From contig JADJBP010000004.1 of assembly GCA_016703625.1 (NCBI GenBank), positions 248,001 through 312,000 on the forward strand: a stretch of DNA of 64,000 nt. Reading direction: 5' to 3'. Below the pieces are notes generated by a model. It saw only the letters and a list, made by a program, of their open reading frames with translations. It searched no databases and was not told the origin of the DNA. This document shows positions 27,475-38,101 of the stretch, one piece after another. Both the position numbers and the translations under genes were made by a program. Positions within the stretch are counted from its first letter, which is position 1. Each line of letters begins with the position of its first letter. The stretch is from Chitinophagaceae bacterium (lineage in GTDB: Bacteria; Bacteroidota; Bacteroidia; Chitinophagales; Chitinophagaceae).

Positions 27475-28917
27475 ATGCATTGGACCTGGATCATGATCAC
27501 CGGTTACCTGTTTCTTTTATTGGTAGTGTGTTTAAGGGTAATATTCGAAACACACAGCAGTACCAAAACACTGGCTTACCTGTTGTTTTGCATTTTTATA
27601 CCGGTGATCGGAATCGTTTTTTATCTCACATTCGGGATCAACTATTGGAAAACAAAATTATACTCAAAAAAAGCTGAAGCAGATGAAAGGCTTTTACAGC
27701 AATTAAAGAAGAATGTTCCCCAATACGGGCAATCCATCGTAACAGCATCAGATGCTGCTGTGATGCAACACGCAGAATTGGCCACCATGTTGATCAAAGA
27801 TTTAAAAAGCCCGTTAACCCGCAATAATAAAGTTAAACTGCTGCTGAACGGCGAAGATAAATTTCCTGAATTATTATCCTGCCTGGAAAATGCCAAGCAT
27901 CACATTCACCTGGAGTATTATATTTATGAGTTGGATGAAATTGGCAGCGCTGTTATAGAATTACTTATAAAAAAAGCGAAAGCCGGTATCGAAGTAAGGT
28001 TTATTTATGATGATTTTGGCAGCCCGGGTATTAAAAGGAAAATTGAAAAAGAATGCAGGATGCCGGCATTGAAATATACCCATTCTCAAAAGTCCATTTC
28101 TTCCTGCTGGCAAACAGGTTTAATTACCGCAACCACCGCAAAATTGTTATCATTGACGGGCAAACAGCCTTTACCGGTGGCATTAACGTAAGCGATAAAT
28201 ACATTAATAATAAAAAGGGAAAATTGTTCTGGCGTGATACCCATCTCCGTATTGATGGCCCCGGAGTTTATTACCTGCAATACCTGTTCCTGTCTGATTG
28301 GAATTTTTGCAGTGGCCTAAACCTGCAGCCTTCAGACCTGCATTTTGCAAAGCCCCTGATCCAAAAAGAAGATACTTATGTTCAGGTTGTTGGCAGCGGT
28401 CCCGATTCGGAACAACCTTTTGTTTTATTCTCAATCTTACAGGCAATATACCTTGCAAAGGAAGAGATACTCATAACAACTCCTTATTTTATACCGGGCG
28501 ATAATATTATGGACGCACTGCGGATAGCTGCTTCCAGTGGACTTTCTGTAAAATTACTGGTACCGGGAAAAGTGACTCCCGGTTGGTGAATGCTGCATCC
28601 AAGGCGAATTATCACGACCTGTTAAAATCAGGTGTGGAAATTTATTTGTACGAAAAGGATTTATACATGCCAAAACCATGGTAACTGATGGCAAATTGTC
28701 TATTATCGGAACCGCCAATATGGATTACCGGAGTTTTGAATTGAATTTTGAAGTAAATGCCATTGTATATGATGTGCCCGTTGCTGAAAACCTGCGAAAA
28801 GTATTTTTTGATGATCTGAAAAATGCCAAAAAAGTAGATGCAAAATTATGGAATAACCGTGCATTTTATTTTAAACTGGCTGACCGGATAGCCCGGTTAT
28901 TTTCACCGGCGTTGTGA
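27475..28917 (+). CDS. cls: Cardiolipin synthase (phospholipase D family), three frameshifts
   Basis: About 481 residues. Condenses phosphatidylglycerol into cardiolipin at the inner membrane. Two N-terminal helices (MITGYLFLLLVVCLRVIF, TLAYLLFCIFIPVIGIVFY) precede two HKD motifs: HRKIVIIDG in the first half and HAKTMVTDG in the second, so both catalytic halves are present. Frames change near 28060, in the A run near 28573 (GKSDSRLVNAAS restored) and near 28660 (one G missing, GFIHAK restored). Start at the ATG at 27475; a TTG at 27466 is less likely. Confidence 0.88.
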
Positions 28918-29031
28918 TTATTTTGATTTATTCCATTTATACATTTCCAGGATAAATTAAATAAGCAAAAACTCCTGAGGGTTCCAAACTCTCTGAAAGT
29001 TAAACTTTAGCGAAATGGTCACACGAGGGCG

Positions 29032-30342
29032 TCAGGCCATCTCCTCAACCCACTTATCCCGGTCATCCGGGCTGAATTTCCATGGCGCAAAATTATTTTC
29101 AATATTGCCGAACATCACGTTCCATTCCTGCGGGGCATTGCTGTCTTCCATGATGAGGGAGCGGCGCAGTTCTAAAATAATTTCTAAAGGAGATATGGAG
29201 ACCGGGCATTCCTGCACACAGGCATTACAGGTAGTACAGGCCCGGAGTTCTTCAACAGTTATGTGAGAGAAAAGATTTTTGCCATCGTCTTTAAATTCGC
29301 CGTTAGTTCGAATATTTTTACCTACGGCTTCCAGCCGGTCGCGGGTGTCCATCATGATTTTGCGTGGACTTAATAATTTGCCCGTTTGGTTTGCAGGACA
29401 GGCGGTGCTGCAACGGCCACATTCCGTGCAGCTGTATGCATCCAGCAAATTTTTCCAACTAAGGTCAAATACATCTTTGGCACCAAATTTCATGGTTGCA
29501 GCCTGCTCTGTTGGGGCAAGCTCGGGTTGCATCATATATTTAACTTCGTTCTGTACGCTTTCCATATTGTGCATTTCTCCAATGGGCTCAAGCCTGGCAT
29601 ACCAGGCATTGGGGAAAGCGAGTAAAATATGCAGGTGCTTGCTGTAAGGCAGGTAATTTAAAAAAGCAAATATGCCCAGGATGTGCAGCCACCAGCAGGT
29701 TCTTTCAATTCCGGTCAATGATGATTCGGAAAAACCATTTAACAGCGGGGCGATCATGCCGGATAAAATAAAATTACCGGTATCGGCATAATGTGCTGCT
29801 CCTTTTAATTGTAAAGCCCTGTCGGAACTGTTCATGGTGAGGAACAGGGTCATTAAAATGATCTCGGTGAATAAAATATAATTGGCATCGCTGCGTGGCC
29901 AGCCGTTGAGGTCTTTGCTCACAAAGCGCTTAAGTTTAATGATATTTCTTCTTGCTAAAAAGATGATACAAACCAGCAGTACAGCTGCAGCCAGTATCTC
30001 AAAAAAATTGATCAGGAAAGTATACAGGCTGCCCAGGTAGGGTAAAAACAAACGGTGTGTGCCCAGCATGCCATCCAGTACAATTTCCAAAACTTCAACA
30101 TTAATAATGATGAAACCTGCATAGATAATAAAGTGCATTACTGCCACCAGCGGGTTGCGGAACATTTTCTTTTGCCCGAATGCGAGGAGTATTAAATTTC
30201 TCCATCTTTTTGCAGGATTGTCGCTGAGGTCTTCCGCTTTTCCTAAAAAAATATTCCGCCGTATAATGCCGATGTTTTTGGCAAAAAGCCAGATGGCAAT
30301 AGCTGTGGCTGCAACGAAAAGTATTTGTTGGATGATTTGCAT
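29032..30342 (-). CDS. Membrane Fe-S oxidoreductase (heterodisulfide reductase-like)
   Basis: 436 residues from the ATG at 30342. The N-terminal half has five or six membrane helices, as in the gamma subunit of respiratory nitrate reductase or HdrE; the C-terminal part has two 4Fe-4S motifs, CTECGRCSTACP and CTTCNACVQECPV. It would pass electrons between the quinone pool and a soluble Fe-S partner, typically a neighbouring CCG-domain protein, which is not present downstream within the window. Intact. The 24 extra codons upstream run into a repeat and look non-coding. Confidence 0.85.
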   Translation of the reverse strand: MQIIQQILFVAATAIAIWLFAKNIGIIRRNIFLGKAEDLSDNPAKRWRNLILLAFGQKKMFRNPLVAVMHFIIYAGFIIINVEVLEIVLDGMLGTHRLFLPYLGSLYTFLINFFEILAAAVLLVCIIFLARRNIIKLKRFVSKDLNGWPRSDANYILFTEIILMTLFLTMNSSDRALQLKGAAHYADTGNFILSGMIAPLLNGFSESSLTGIERTCWWLHILGIFAFLNYLPYSKHLHILLAFPNAWYARLEPIGEMHNMESVQNEVKYMMQPELAPTEQAATMKFGAKDVFDLSWKNLLDAYSCTECGRCSTACPANQTGKLLSPRKIMMDTRDRLEAVGKNIRTNGEFKDDGKNLFSHITVEELRACTTCNACVQECPVSISPLEIILELRRSLIMEDSNAPQEWNVMFGNIENNFAPWKFSPDDRDKWVEEMA

Positions 30343-30387
30343 GTTAGAAATTGTACCGCTAAGGTAATTGTTTTTTTTACCACAGGT

Positions 30388-30487
30388 TACAAGGATTAAA
30401 TCACAGGTTTTCACAGATTATCTGTGTTAATCTGTAAAAACAAATCTGTGGAAATCTGTGGTTATTATGCGAAAATCTGTGGTTAAC
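30388..30487. repeat. AATCTGTG direct repeats between divergent genes
   Basis: AATCTGTG or a near variant occurs at least five times, three of them as AAATCTGTGG. It fills the space between the divergent Fe-S oxidoreductase and phosphoribosyltransferase genes, where both promoters must lie. Confidence 0.6.
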
Positions 30488-30505
30488 ACTTAAATTCGTG
30501 CAACG

Positions 30506-31003
30506 ATGGAACACAACAACCAAATACTCACCGCCGAAGTAGCAGATAAAAAACTGCGGCGCATGGCTTTGCAGGTAGTGGAGGAAAACTATGCTGCAGA
30601 TCAACTGGTACTGATCGGTATTAAAGCGCATGGGACTGTTATTGCGGAAAAAATGAGCCAGTATATAAAAGAAGTATTTAAAGGGGAAGTGATCGTGCTG
30701 GAACTCAGCATGGATAAAAAACATCCCTCGGCCATTACATTAAGTGCGCCCTTCGACTTCAATGATAAGATCATCATTCTCATTGATGATGTGGCCAACA
30801 GCGGCCGCACCATGTTGTATGCCTTAAAACCCCTGCTTGAACAATATCCTAAAAAAATTCAGACCATGGCCCTGGTAGAAAGAACGCACAAAACCTTCCC
30901 GGTGGATGTGGATTATGTGGGCTTTTCAGTTTCAACCACGGCCGATGAACATATCCGGGTGGAAGTGGAGAACGGTGAAGTAACAGGAGCGTGGATGGAC
31001 TAG
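30506..31003 (+). CDS. Phosphoribosyltransferase (PyrR-like)
   Basis: 165 residues, type I phosphoribosyltransferase fold. The PRPP loop is IIILIDDVANSGRTMLYAL with the paired acidic residues; an N-terminal beta hairpin and IGIKAHGTVIAEKM complete the core. Similar to PyrR, which in other phyla is both a uracil phosphoribosyltransferase and an RNA-binding attenuator, but no pyr operon adjoins, so enzyme or regulator cannot be decided. Intact. Confidence 0.8.
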   Translation: MEHNNQILTAEVADKKLRRMALQVVEENYAADQLVLIGIKAHGTVIAEKMSQYIKEVFKGEVIVLELSMDKKHPSAITLSAPFDFNDKIIILIDDVANSGRTMLYALKPLLEQYPKKIQTMALVERTHKTFPVDVDYVGFSVSTTADEHIRVEVENGEVTGAWMD

Positions 31004-31100
31004 GTAAAGCATCAGTTTGAAAGCTGTTAGGTTGAGCTTGCGTTGCTCCGCATTAGTGGCTACGCATGTGCGAATCGAAACCGGGGCTAATTTATGCTAA

Positions 31101-31126
31101 CCCGTCTTCGACAAGCTCTGACTGAC
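31101..31126. repeat. Half-site of the CTTCGACAAGCTC element
   Basis: CCCGTCTTCGACAAGCTCTG then ACTGACA; matches one arm of the perfect inverted repeat at 56219-56289 with a few changes. Lies between the convergent phosphoribosyltransferase and DUF2279 genes. Confidence 0.6.
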
Positions 31127-31135
31127 AAAAAATTG

Positions 31136-32263
31136 TTAATGAGGATACAACCGTGTAATATTCTGACTAAAACCAATTGCCCTTACTTTAAAACCTCCGT
31201 TTGCATATTCCAGTGCAGGCATTGGGATCTTTACCACATTCAATAAACGCAGGGCCAGTTTCAATCCTTTTTTATTGGTTTTAATTTTGCTGAGGTCAAT
31301 ATCCGGGCTTAGGTACCATTGCCGGTAACGTTTAATATCCGTACGGTTAAAAATGATATTGCCGTTTGCATCCTTACCCTTATTTTCATTGGCACCAAAC
31401 ATGCCTTCGGCACCAGTCCCCACCGCAATGTTCAGCCATTTTGGCCATTTACTTTCCGGGGAAAAGGAGCGCACATTTGTGCTGAGCCAATACGTTTGGC
31501 CATTATAATCTTTAAAAAAGCGTTCGCCTGTGCTCTTACCAAAAAGCTGATCACTTCGCTGGTTTAATGTAGGGTCTTTATACTGTTTGTTGTGATAAGA
31601 AAATTTGAACTGGATGCGTTGCTCATCCCAGGCCAGTTCCTGTGCAATGAGCATACCGCTGCCGATAAAGTTGGCGCCTACATCCCCCCAACTCCATCCC
31701 CATTCTGCACTGAAGCCATCCAGTACTTCAATAACGGTATGGTACACGGGCCCGCTTAGTCCGCCATACCAGATCCTTTTCTTCCGGTCAATACCTGTCC
31801 AGCGCCAGAGTTCCATACTGGCAAGGCTTTCGGCATATACTCCATAGGCATGGCCTATTTTATCCATCCCTTTCCATTCGGGCATATCATTGAAAGTATG
31901 AAAATTGCTTTGCGGGTAATTCTTGTACCAGGCGTGGTAGAGGCCAAGCATGGCACCGCTGTAGCCGATGATATTTGTGGCGGCGATGATCTTTACCCTT
32001 TTGTTTATTTGTTTATGCGCAGCATCCTGTGGTTTGGTTAATCCGTTAATCTGTTTATCCGTTAATCCGTTATTTGGTTTGAAGCTATTGCCGGATGAAT
32101 CCTGGGCCAAAGTTGAAGTGGAGAAAAATATACTTATAAAAACACAGAATAATGATCTGGCTGTGCAAGTGAACCAAAATGATACGGATGAACTGTGCCA
32201 AGCTCCATGCCGGCATGCAGGTGAAGTTGAATTATGTACAGAGGTTGAATTCATAAAAAACAA
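31136..32263 (-). CDS. DUF2279 (YfiM-like) exported protein
   Basis: 375 residues by the longest frame. A hydrophobic N-terminal stretch (FCVFISIFFSTSTLAQ) is a signal peptide, though preceded by about 40 unlikely residues, so the true start may be later. The core matches DUF2279: YHAWYKNYPQSNFH, MDKIGHAYGVYAESLAS, GGLSGPVYHTVIEVLDGFSA and GSGMLIAQELAWDEQR. Family function unknown; probably envelope located. Codons for NNGLTDKQINGLTK are written by copies of an 8-base repeat that is intergenic elsewhere in the window. Confidence 0.8.
   Translation of the reverse strand: MFFMNSTSVHNSTSPACRHGAWHSSSVSFWFTCTARSLFCVFISIFFSTSTLAQDSSGNSFKPNNGLTDKQINGLTKPQDAAHKQINKRVKIIAATNIIGYSGAMLGLYHAWYKNYPQSNFHTFNDMPEWKGMDKIGHAYGVYAESLASMELWRWTGIDRKKRIWYGGLSGPVYHTVIEVLDGFSAEWGWSWGDVGANFIGSGMLIAQELAWDEQRIQFKFSYHNKQYKDPTLNQRSDQLFGKSTGERFFKDYNGQTYWLSTNVRSFSPESKWPKWLNIAVGTGAEGMFGANENKGKDANGNIIFNRTDIKRYRQWYLSPDIDLSKIKTNKKGLKLALRLLNVVKIPMPALEYANGGFKVRAIGFSQNITRLYPH
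32040..32074. repeat. ATTAACGG-type octamer repeats inside the DUF2279 gene
   Basis: On the minus strand, GGATTAACGGATAAACAGAT then TAACGGATTAACC: about four degenerate 8-base units in frame, just after the signal peptide. Same unit as the arrays at 38853-38916 and 55035-55074. Confidence 0.6.
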
Positions 32264-32329
32264 AAATACGCATAACAGGCCTTTGTTATGGTGTTGGGTA
32301 AGATTTACGGAAAAGATAATAAGGAAGAT

Positions 32330-32703
32330 CTAAAACTTCGGTCGTACGGCCACGGGCATCTTTTTGCCGTATATAATCGAGTTGACCTGGTTCTTAATAA
32401 TATCACTGGCTATATCACCTGCTATTTGCTGGCCAAGGGATTGTTTATTTCTTCTATCCCATTCCCTGTTCCTGGCTTCTACCTGGGCTGCATTTAATGG
32501 AAAATACGGCCAGTGCATCATCTCATACTTTGATGGTTTTACATATTCGGAAAGTAAGGGTCCCGGTTTTAACGGTTTTTAAAAGCAGCATATAAAAGTG
32601 GATTCATCAGGGGGTATTTTCCAACCACATCATTATAATAAACCTGCGCAGATGCAACATTGGAATATGAAAAGATCAGGCCAATAATTACCATTGGTTT
32701 CAC
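32330..32703 (-). CDS. Small exported protein of unknown function, one frameshift
   Basis: About 124 residues. GTG start at 32703 gives KPMVIIGLIFSYSNVASAQ, a signal peptide, then VYYNDVVGKYPLMNPLLYAA; restoring one A in the run at 32576-32580 continues through KPGPLLSEYVKPSKYEMMHW and RNREWDRRNKQSLGQQIAGD to VAVRPKF. The open frame seen directly covers only the last 63 residues. No family recognised. On the same strand as the DUF2279 gene, 67 bases upstream of it. Confidence 0.6.
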
Positions 32704-32785
32704 CAAAAAACGGGTCAAATATATATTGCAGCCTGGAAGCATATATCAAATCTAATTAATTTATTTTTATAAAGTATGAATAATT

Positions 32786-32793
32786 TATTTTTG
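32786..32793 (+). promoter_or_regulatory. Candidate -7 box of the phosphoglucomutase gene
   Basis: TATTTTTG matches TAnnTTTG and lies 19 bases before the ATG at 32813, inside a strongly A/T-rich tract. The -33 position shows only a T run. Confidence 0.35.
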
Positions 32794-32812
32794 AAGCCAC
32801 AAACATAAAACT

Positions 32813-34538
32813 ATGGAAGCAGCAACGCAGCAAAAAATTGATAAATGGTTAACCGGTAATTACGACCAGGCCGTTAAAGATGAAATACTGGAATTGCAAA
32901 AGAGCGACCCGGGAGGCCTTGAAGATGCTTTTTATAAAGACCTTGAATTTGGTACCGGCGGACTTCGCGGCATCATGGGTATTGGCACCAACCGTATGAA
33001 TAAATATACAGTGGGCATGGCTACACAGGGTTATGCCAATTATCTAAAGCAGTGCTTCCAGGATGAGATCTGTGTTGCCATTGCCTACGATTGCCGCAAC
33101 AACAGCCGTTTTTTTGCTGAGATCACAGCAAACGTTTTTGCAGCCAACGGCATTAAAGTTTATTTGTTTGAAGCCTTGCGCCCAACCCCGGAATTGAGTT
33201 TTGCCATTCGTAAAAATGGCTGTAAAGGGTGGGGTGGTTTGTACAGCAAGCCATAATCCCAAAGAATACAATGGCTACAAAGCTTATTGGGACGATGGTG
33301 CACAGATGGTACCGCCACATGATAAAAATGTAATTAAAGAAGTGGAAAAGATCGCTTCGGTGGATGATGTAAAATGGACAGGCGGCGAAGCCAATATCAT
33401 CAGTATCGGCAAAACAATGGACGATGATTACCTCAACATGGTAAAAAGCCTTTCCGTTTATCCTGATATCTGCAAGGCACAGGCAGATCTGAAAATTGTA
33501 TATACTCCCATACATGGCACGGGCATTGTTTTGGTGCCAAGGGCCCTGGAGCTGTTTGGGTTTACCAATGTACATATTGTTGAAGAACAAAGTATACCCG
33601 ACGGAAATTTTCCTACGGTCATTTATCCCAATCCCGAAGAAACAGAGGCCATGAGCCTGGGGCTGAAAAAAGCAGCCGCCCTGGATGCAGATATTTTACT
33701 GGGTACCGATCCGGATGCTGATCGCGTAGCCATCGGCGTTAAAAATAAAAAAGGTGAATGGGTTTTACTGAACGGGAATCAAACTGCAGTACTTGCATTT
33801 AATTATATGATCGAGGCACGTAAGGCAAAAGGCATTGCCCAACCCAATGATATGGTGATCAAGACCATAGTAACCACAGGCATGATCGATGTGATCGCAA
33901 AGGCGAACGGGGTTAGCTGTTATAATGTGCTTACCGGTTTTAAGTGGATCGCAAAACTGATAAAAGATAAAGAGCATAAAGAAAATTATATCATCGGGGG
34001 CGAAGAAAGTTTTGGATTGATGATCGGTGACCGCATCAGGGATAAGGACGGTATCAGCGCAGTGGCCCTGAGTTGTGAAATGGCAGCCTATGAAAAGAAC
34101 AAGGGCCGCACCCTGTATGATAAAATGATAGACCTGTATGTGCAGTATGGTTTATATAAGGAAACCCTGGTGAGCATCACCAAAAAGGGCATGAACGGCG
34201 CCAAAGAAATTGCAGCCATGATGGAAGGATACCGCAATAACCCGCCGTCTGTTATTGATGGTGCGGCTGTTGTGGAGTTGCTGGATTATGAATTACAAAT
34301 TGGAAAAAATATCCAGAATGGTGAAACCTGGACCATTGATCAGCCCAAAAGCAATGTACTGCAGTTTGTACTGGCCGGTGGTGCAATAATTTCTGCACGT
34401 CCCAGCGGTACGGAGCCTAAGATAAAATTCTATTTCAGTGTAAATGCAAAACTCGAAAATGCGGATGATTTTGAAGCAGCAGAAAAATTACTGGATAAAA
34501 AGATCAAAAGGATAGTTGATGAGATGGGGTTAAAATAA
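32813..34538 (+). CDS. Phosphoglucomutase/phosphomannomutase, one frameshift
   Basis: About 575 residues, alpha-D-phosphohexomutase family of the longer PGM2-like type. Interconverts hexose 1- and 6-phosphates. Catalytic serine in VVCTASHNPKEYNGYK, metal loop DPDADRVAIGV, sugar loop GGEESFG and phosphate-binding SARPSGTEPKIKFY are all present. One extra A near 33216 breaks the frame just before the catalytic serine; removing it gives FAIRKMAVKGGVVCTASHNP. Followed by a hairpin array and terminator. Confidence 0.93.
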
Positions 34539-34581
34539 TTTCAGTTATTTAATTCTTAAAAAATCACTGACAGGTTTTTAA

Positions 34582-34650
34582 TAACCGCCGACGGTTTCTT
34601 AATTAACCGCTCACGGTTTCTAAATTAACCCGACGGTTTCTAAATTAACC
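34582..34650. repeat. Tandem short hairpins AACCG-n4-CGGTT
   Basis: Three units of about 22 bases: AACCGccgaCGGTT, AACCGctcaCGGTT and AACCcgaCGGTT, each separated by TTCTAAATT or TTCTTAATT. Each unit is its own small palindrome. They lead into the terminator at 34652. Confidence 0.75.
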
Positions 34651-34651
34651 G

Positions 34652-34684
34652 CCGACGGGGCTTATAGCCGCCGTCGGGGTTTTA
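34652..34684 (+). terminator. Intrinsic terminator after phosphoglucomutase
   Basis: CCGACGG (34652-34658) pairs with CCGTCGG (34671-34677), with an inner GGC/GCC pair, then GGTTTT. The stem reuses the sequence of the preceding tandem hairpins. Confidence 0.75.
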
Positions 34685-34751
34685 TAATAATCGTATTTAT
34701 TCTGAAAGAAAGGTATTACATTGTTATCCGTTCCGCTGCCAAAACTGTTTT

Positions 34752-36832
34752 ATGAAAAGATCTGCCTGCTCTTACTGCTTTTTTTCACCGTGCCATATAT
34801 ATGCACAGCCTGCACCCGGAAGCCTGCACAATAAAACAATGATCCTTAAACGCTTTCTCGATCAAAACCATTACCTGCCGGTTCAATGGAATGACAAAAC
34901 TTCGGCCATACTTTTTTGATAAATGGATCGAAAAACTGGATGATGAAAAAATTTTTTTTACACAGGCAGAAATGGCTGTATTGGAGACCTATAAAACCAA
35001 ACTGGATGATGAACTCCTGGGCAATGGCTGGGATTTTTTTAAAAAATCAACTGCAATGTACCAGGTTTGTTTAAAAAGAACAGACAGCATACTGAAAATA
35101 TTACTGGCAAAACCATTTGATTTTTCCAAACCGGATCAGATCAACTGGCCATTTACAGGCTATGCACAAAATACGAATGAACTGGTTCTGCGATGGCAAC
35201 AGTTTTTAAAATGGCGGGTGCTTGAAAATATGGCTGATAAGTTATCAGATGCCGGTAAACCGGTCAGCGAAACAACCCCGCCTGATTTTGCACAACTGGA
35301 AAAAGCTGCCCGTGAAAAAGCAATGAAACAGGAAGGGCATTTATAGATGCATTGATCAAAACTCCGGAACTTTTAAGGCAGACCTGGAAAATGATTACCT
35401 GAATACCATTGCCTGGTGTTATGATCCGCATACCGGCTACATGAATTTCAGGGCAAAAAAGAATTTGAGACCATGATGAGTGCCTCGGAATACAGCGCGG
35501 GGTTTGAACTGGAAGAAAATGAAAAGGGCAACCTGTCCATCAGTTTTTTACAACCCGGCGGCAGTGCATGGCGCAGCGGGCAACTGCATACCGGCGATGT
35601 GCTGGTAAAGGTTAAAAGCGATGGGATTGAAAAGGAGGTTGCCGAAATGGATGACGATGAACTGGAAAATATGCTCGGCGGCACCATCATGGGCGACCTG
35701 GAACTGACCGTTAAAACGGCTGCAGGAGAAATAAAAAAGGTAAAACTTCGCAAAGAAAAAATCGACGATGAAGAAAGCATCGTAAAAAGTTATGTGCTGC
35801 GCGGCAATAAAAATATCGGTTATATAAACCTGCCCGGCTTTTACACCCGCGAAGAGGATCCGGCCCAGGTGAAGCAGATATAAACTATGATGGTTGCGCC
35901 AATGATATCAGCAAGAAATTGTAAAACTGCGTAAAGACAGTATTGCCGGGCTGATACTCGACATGCGGTATAACGGTGGCGGCAGCATGTGGGAAGCCAT
36001 GCAGCTGGCAGGAATTTTTATTGACATCGGCCCGGTTGCATCGGTTAAGGAAAAAGACGGAAAGGTCAGGTTTTTAAAAGACCCGAACCGGGGTACCATG
36101 TACGACGGACCTTTACTGGTTTTGATCAATGGGGCCAGTGCCAGCGCAAGTGAGTTTGTGGCTGCGGTACTGCAGGATTATAACAGGGCATTGATCGTTG
36201 GAGGTACCACTTATGGTAAAGGCACGGCACAGGTTGTATTGCCGATGGATACCCTGCCATTTTCCAAAGATAAAAATTACGAAGAGTTTGTAAAAGTTAC
36301 CCAGCGTAAATTTTACCGGGTAAACGGCTCCACTACACAATGGAAAGGGGTGGTACCCGATATTGTACTGCCCGATATGTATGCGGATGAATTGTATAAA
36401 GAAAAGGCCAACCTGAGTGCCCTGCAACCCGATAACAGCAAACCGGGCATTTACCAGCCGGCTGCTGCATTGCCGGTGGAGGCATTGGCTGCAAAAAGCA
36501 GTCAAAGGGTTTCCAGCCATCCCTATTTTAATACGATCAGTACATTTAACAGCTGGCTTGCAGCATACAGGTCAGGGCGAACCATTCCATTGCAGTGGAA
36601 CCCTTATGCCGTTCATTATTCAAAGATCCTCAGCATGTTTAAAGCACTCGGCAAAAATGATAAAGTGAATGATGCTGCCATTGTTGTGCGGAATAATGGT
36701 TTCGACCTGCAGCGGGTACAGGTATCCACCACGCACAGTAAAGAGATCAATGATGCGTACCTGCAGCAGGTGCAAAAGGATATTTTACTTGCCGAAGCAT
36801 ACCGTATCATGATGGACTGGACAGGTAAATAA
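34752..36832 (+). CDS. S41 C-terminal processing (tail-specific) protease, many frameshifts
   Basis: About 690 residues after joining. Exported serine protease that degrades or trims envelope proteins. A Leu-rich signal peptide, an N-terminal helical domain (DKWIEKLDDEKIFFTQAEM), a PDZ domain (ISFLQPGGSAWRSGQLHTGD), then the S41 core with ILDMRYNGGGSMW, the Ser nucleophile in LINGASASASEF and Lys in YGKGTAQ. At least six frame changes (near 34815, 34912, 35340, 35380, 35455 and 35915), more than any other gene here. Either a badly read stretch or a truly decayed gene. Confidence 0.8.
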
Positions 36833-36894
36833 AAACCAGTTATGGCATCCATGAAAATAATTTATTTTTTGATCAGTTAAAAAAAATACCCTGT

Positions 36895-37922
36895 ATGAAG
36901 CAATTGTTATCAGTTATTCCCGCTTTGATCTTTTTTGCTTTTGCTGCTGTGGCACAGGATTACAGCAATCCGGGCGAATACATGGATGCCATCAGCAAAC
37001 AGCGTGAAAATGTATCTAAAAAATTTATGGCTTATGCCAGTGCGGCTGCGCACGGTAAAAAGGCAAAGAAAGTAGAGAACCTGCGAGCCAAACTGCTGGA
37101 TGAAGTGCAGGAGGCCCGGATGAATATTGCCGGCCTGCCATCTTTAAGGGCGATAAAAGTTACCGCGACAGTACCGTAAGTTTTATCAAACTGTATTACC
37201 ATGTGCTGAATGAAGATTACAGCACGCTCATCAATATGGAAGAGATCGCCGAACAGAGTTACGACGATATGGAGGCATACATGATGGCACAGGAAATGGT
37301 TGATAAAAAACTGGATGAAGGAAACGATAAAATGAAACTGGCCACCGAAACCTTTGCTGCAAAAAATAATATCACGTTAACCAAAGAAAGTTCTGTACTG
37401 GCAGATAAGATGAAACAGGTTGGCGAAACCAATAAATATTATAATGCCATATACCTTATTTTTTTTAAGGCCTATAAGCAGGAAGGTTATATGATGGAGG
37501 CCGTTTCCAAAAATAATATTACGGGCATTGAACAGAATAAAAATGCCTTATTGAAATATGCACAGGAAGGTTTGGAAAAACTGAAGTCCCAAAACCCTTC
37601 CAGGGCGATCCTGCCTTATTGAACGCCTGCAAAACTGTAATGAATTTTATGTAAAGGAAGTGAATGAAAAGCTGAATACCATCAGTGAGTTTTTTATTAC
37701 CAAAGAACGGTTTGAGACCATTAAAAAGGAATTTCAGAAAAAGAGCAGCCCCTCAAAAGAAGATGTGGATACGTATAACAAAAGTGTAAAGGATATCAAT
37801 TCAGCATCGGATGCTTTTAACAAAGCCAGCCAGTCACTCAATAAAGAACGGAATGATGTATTGAATGACTGGAATAAGGCAGTAAAGGTATTTTTGATGA
37901 ACATACTCCGCATTACAATTAA
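36895..37922 (+). CDS. LIC11966-like surface protein, several frameshifts
   Basis: About 343 residues. Signal peptide (IFFAFAAVAQ), DYSNPGEYMDAISKQRENVS, then helical segments: YNAIYLIFFKAYKQEGYMME, EQNKNALLKYAQEGLEKLK and DINSASDAFNKASQSLNKER, in the order I recall for the LIC11966 family. Frames change near 37150, 37605 and 37895; the last correction gives VFFDEHTPHYN and a stop at 37920-37922. Function unknown. Follows the S41 protease by 62 bases and may share its transcript. Confidence 0.65.
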
Positions 37923-38101
37923 GTAAATTTCTATATGTTTCTCGTTGTTTCCTATATGCCTTTGTGGTTCAAAAAAAAAACCGGAATACAGTAACGGTTA
38001 AAAATGTTCATGGTTAATACTACATTTTTTACCTTGCACATTAAATACAATCTTTTGAAGATAATTAATACTTTAAATCATCCATTACGGGTTAGGGGCC
38101 A

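Noticed and set aside
34752..36832. Programmed ribosomal frameshifting as the cause of split genes
   Set aside because: Shifts go in both directions, fall in many unrelated genes and lack slippery-site plus pseudoknot context; indel errors explain them better.
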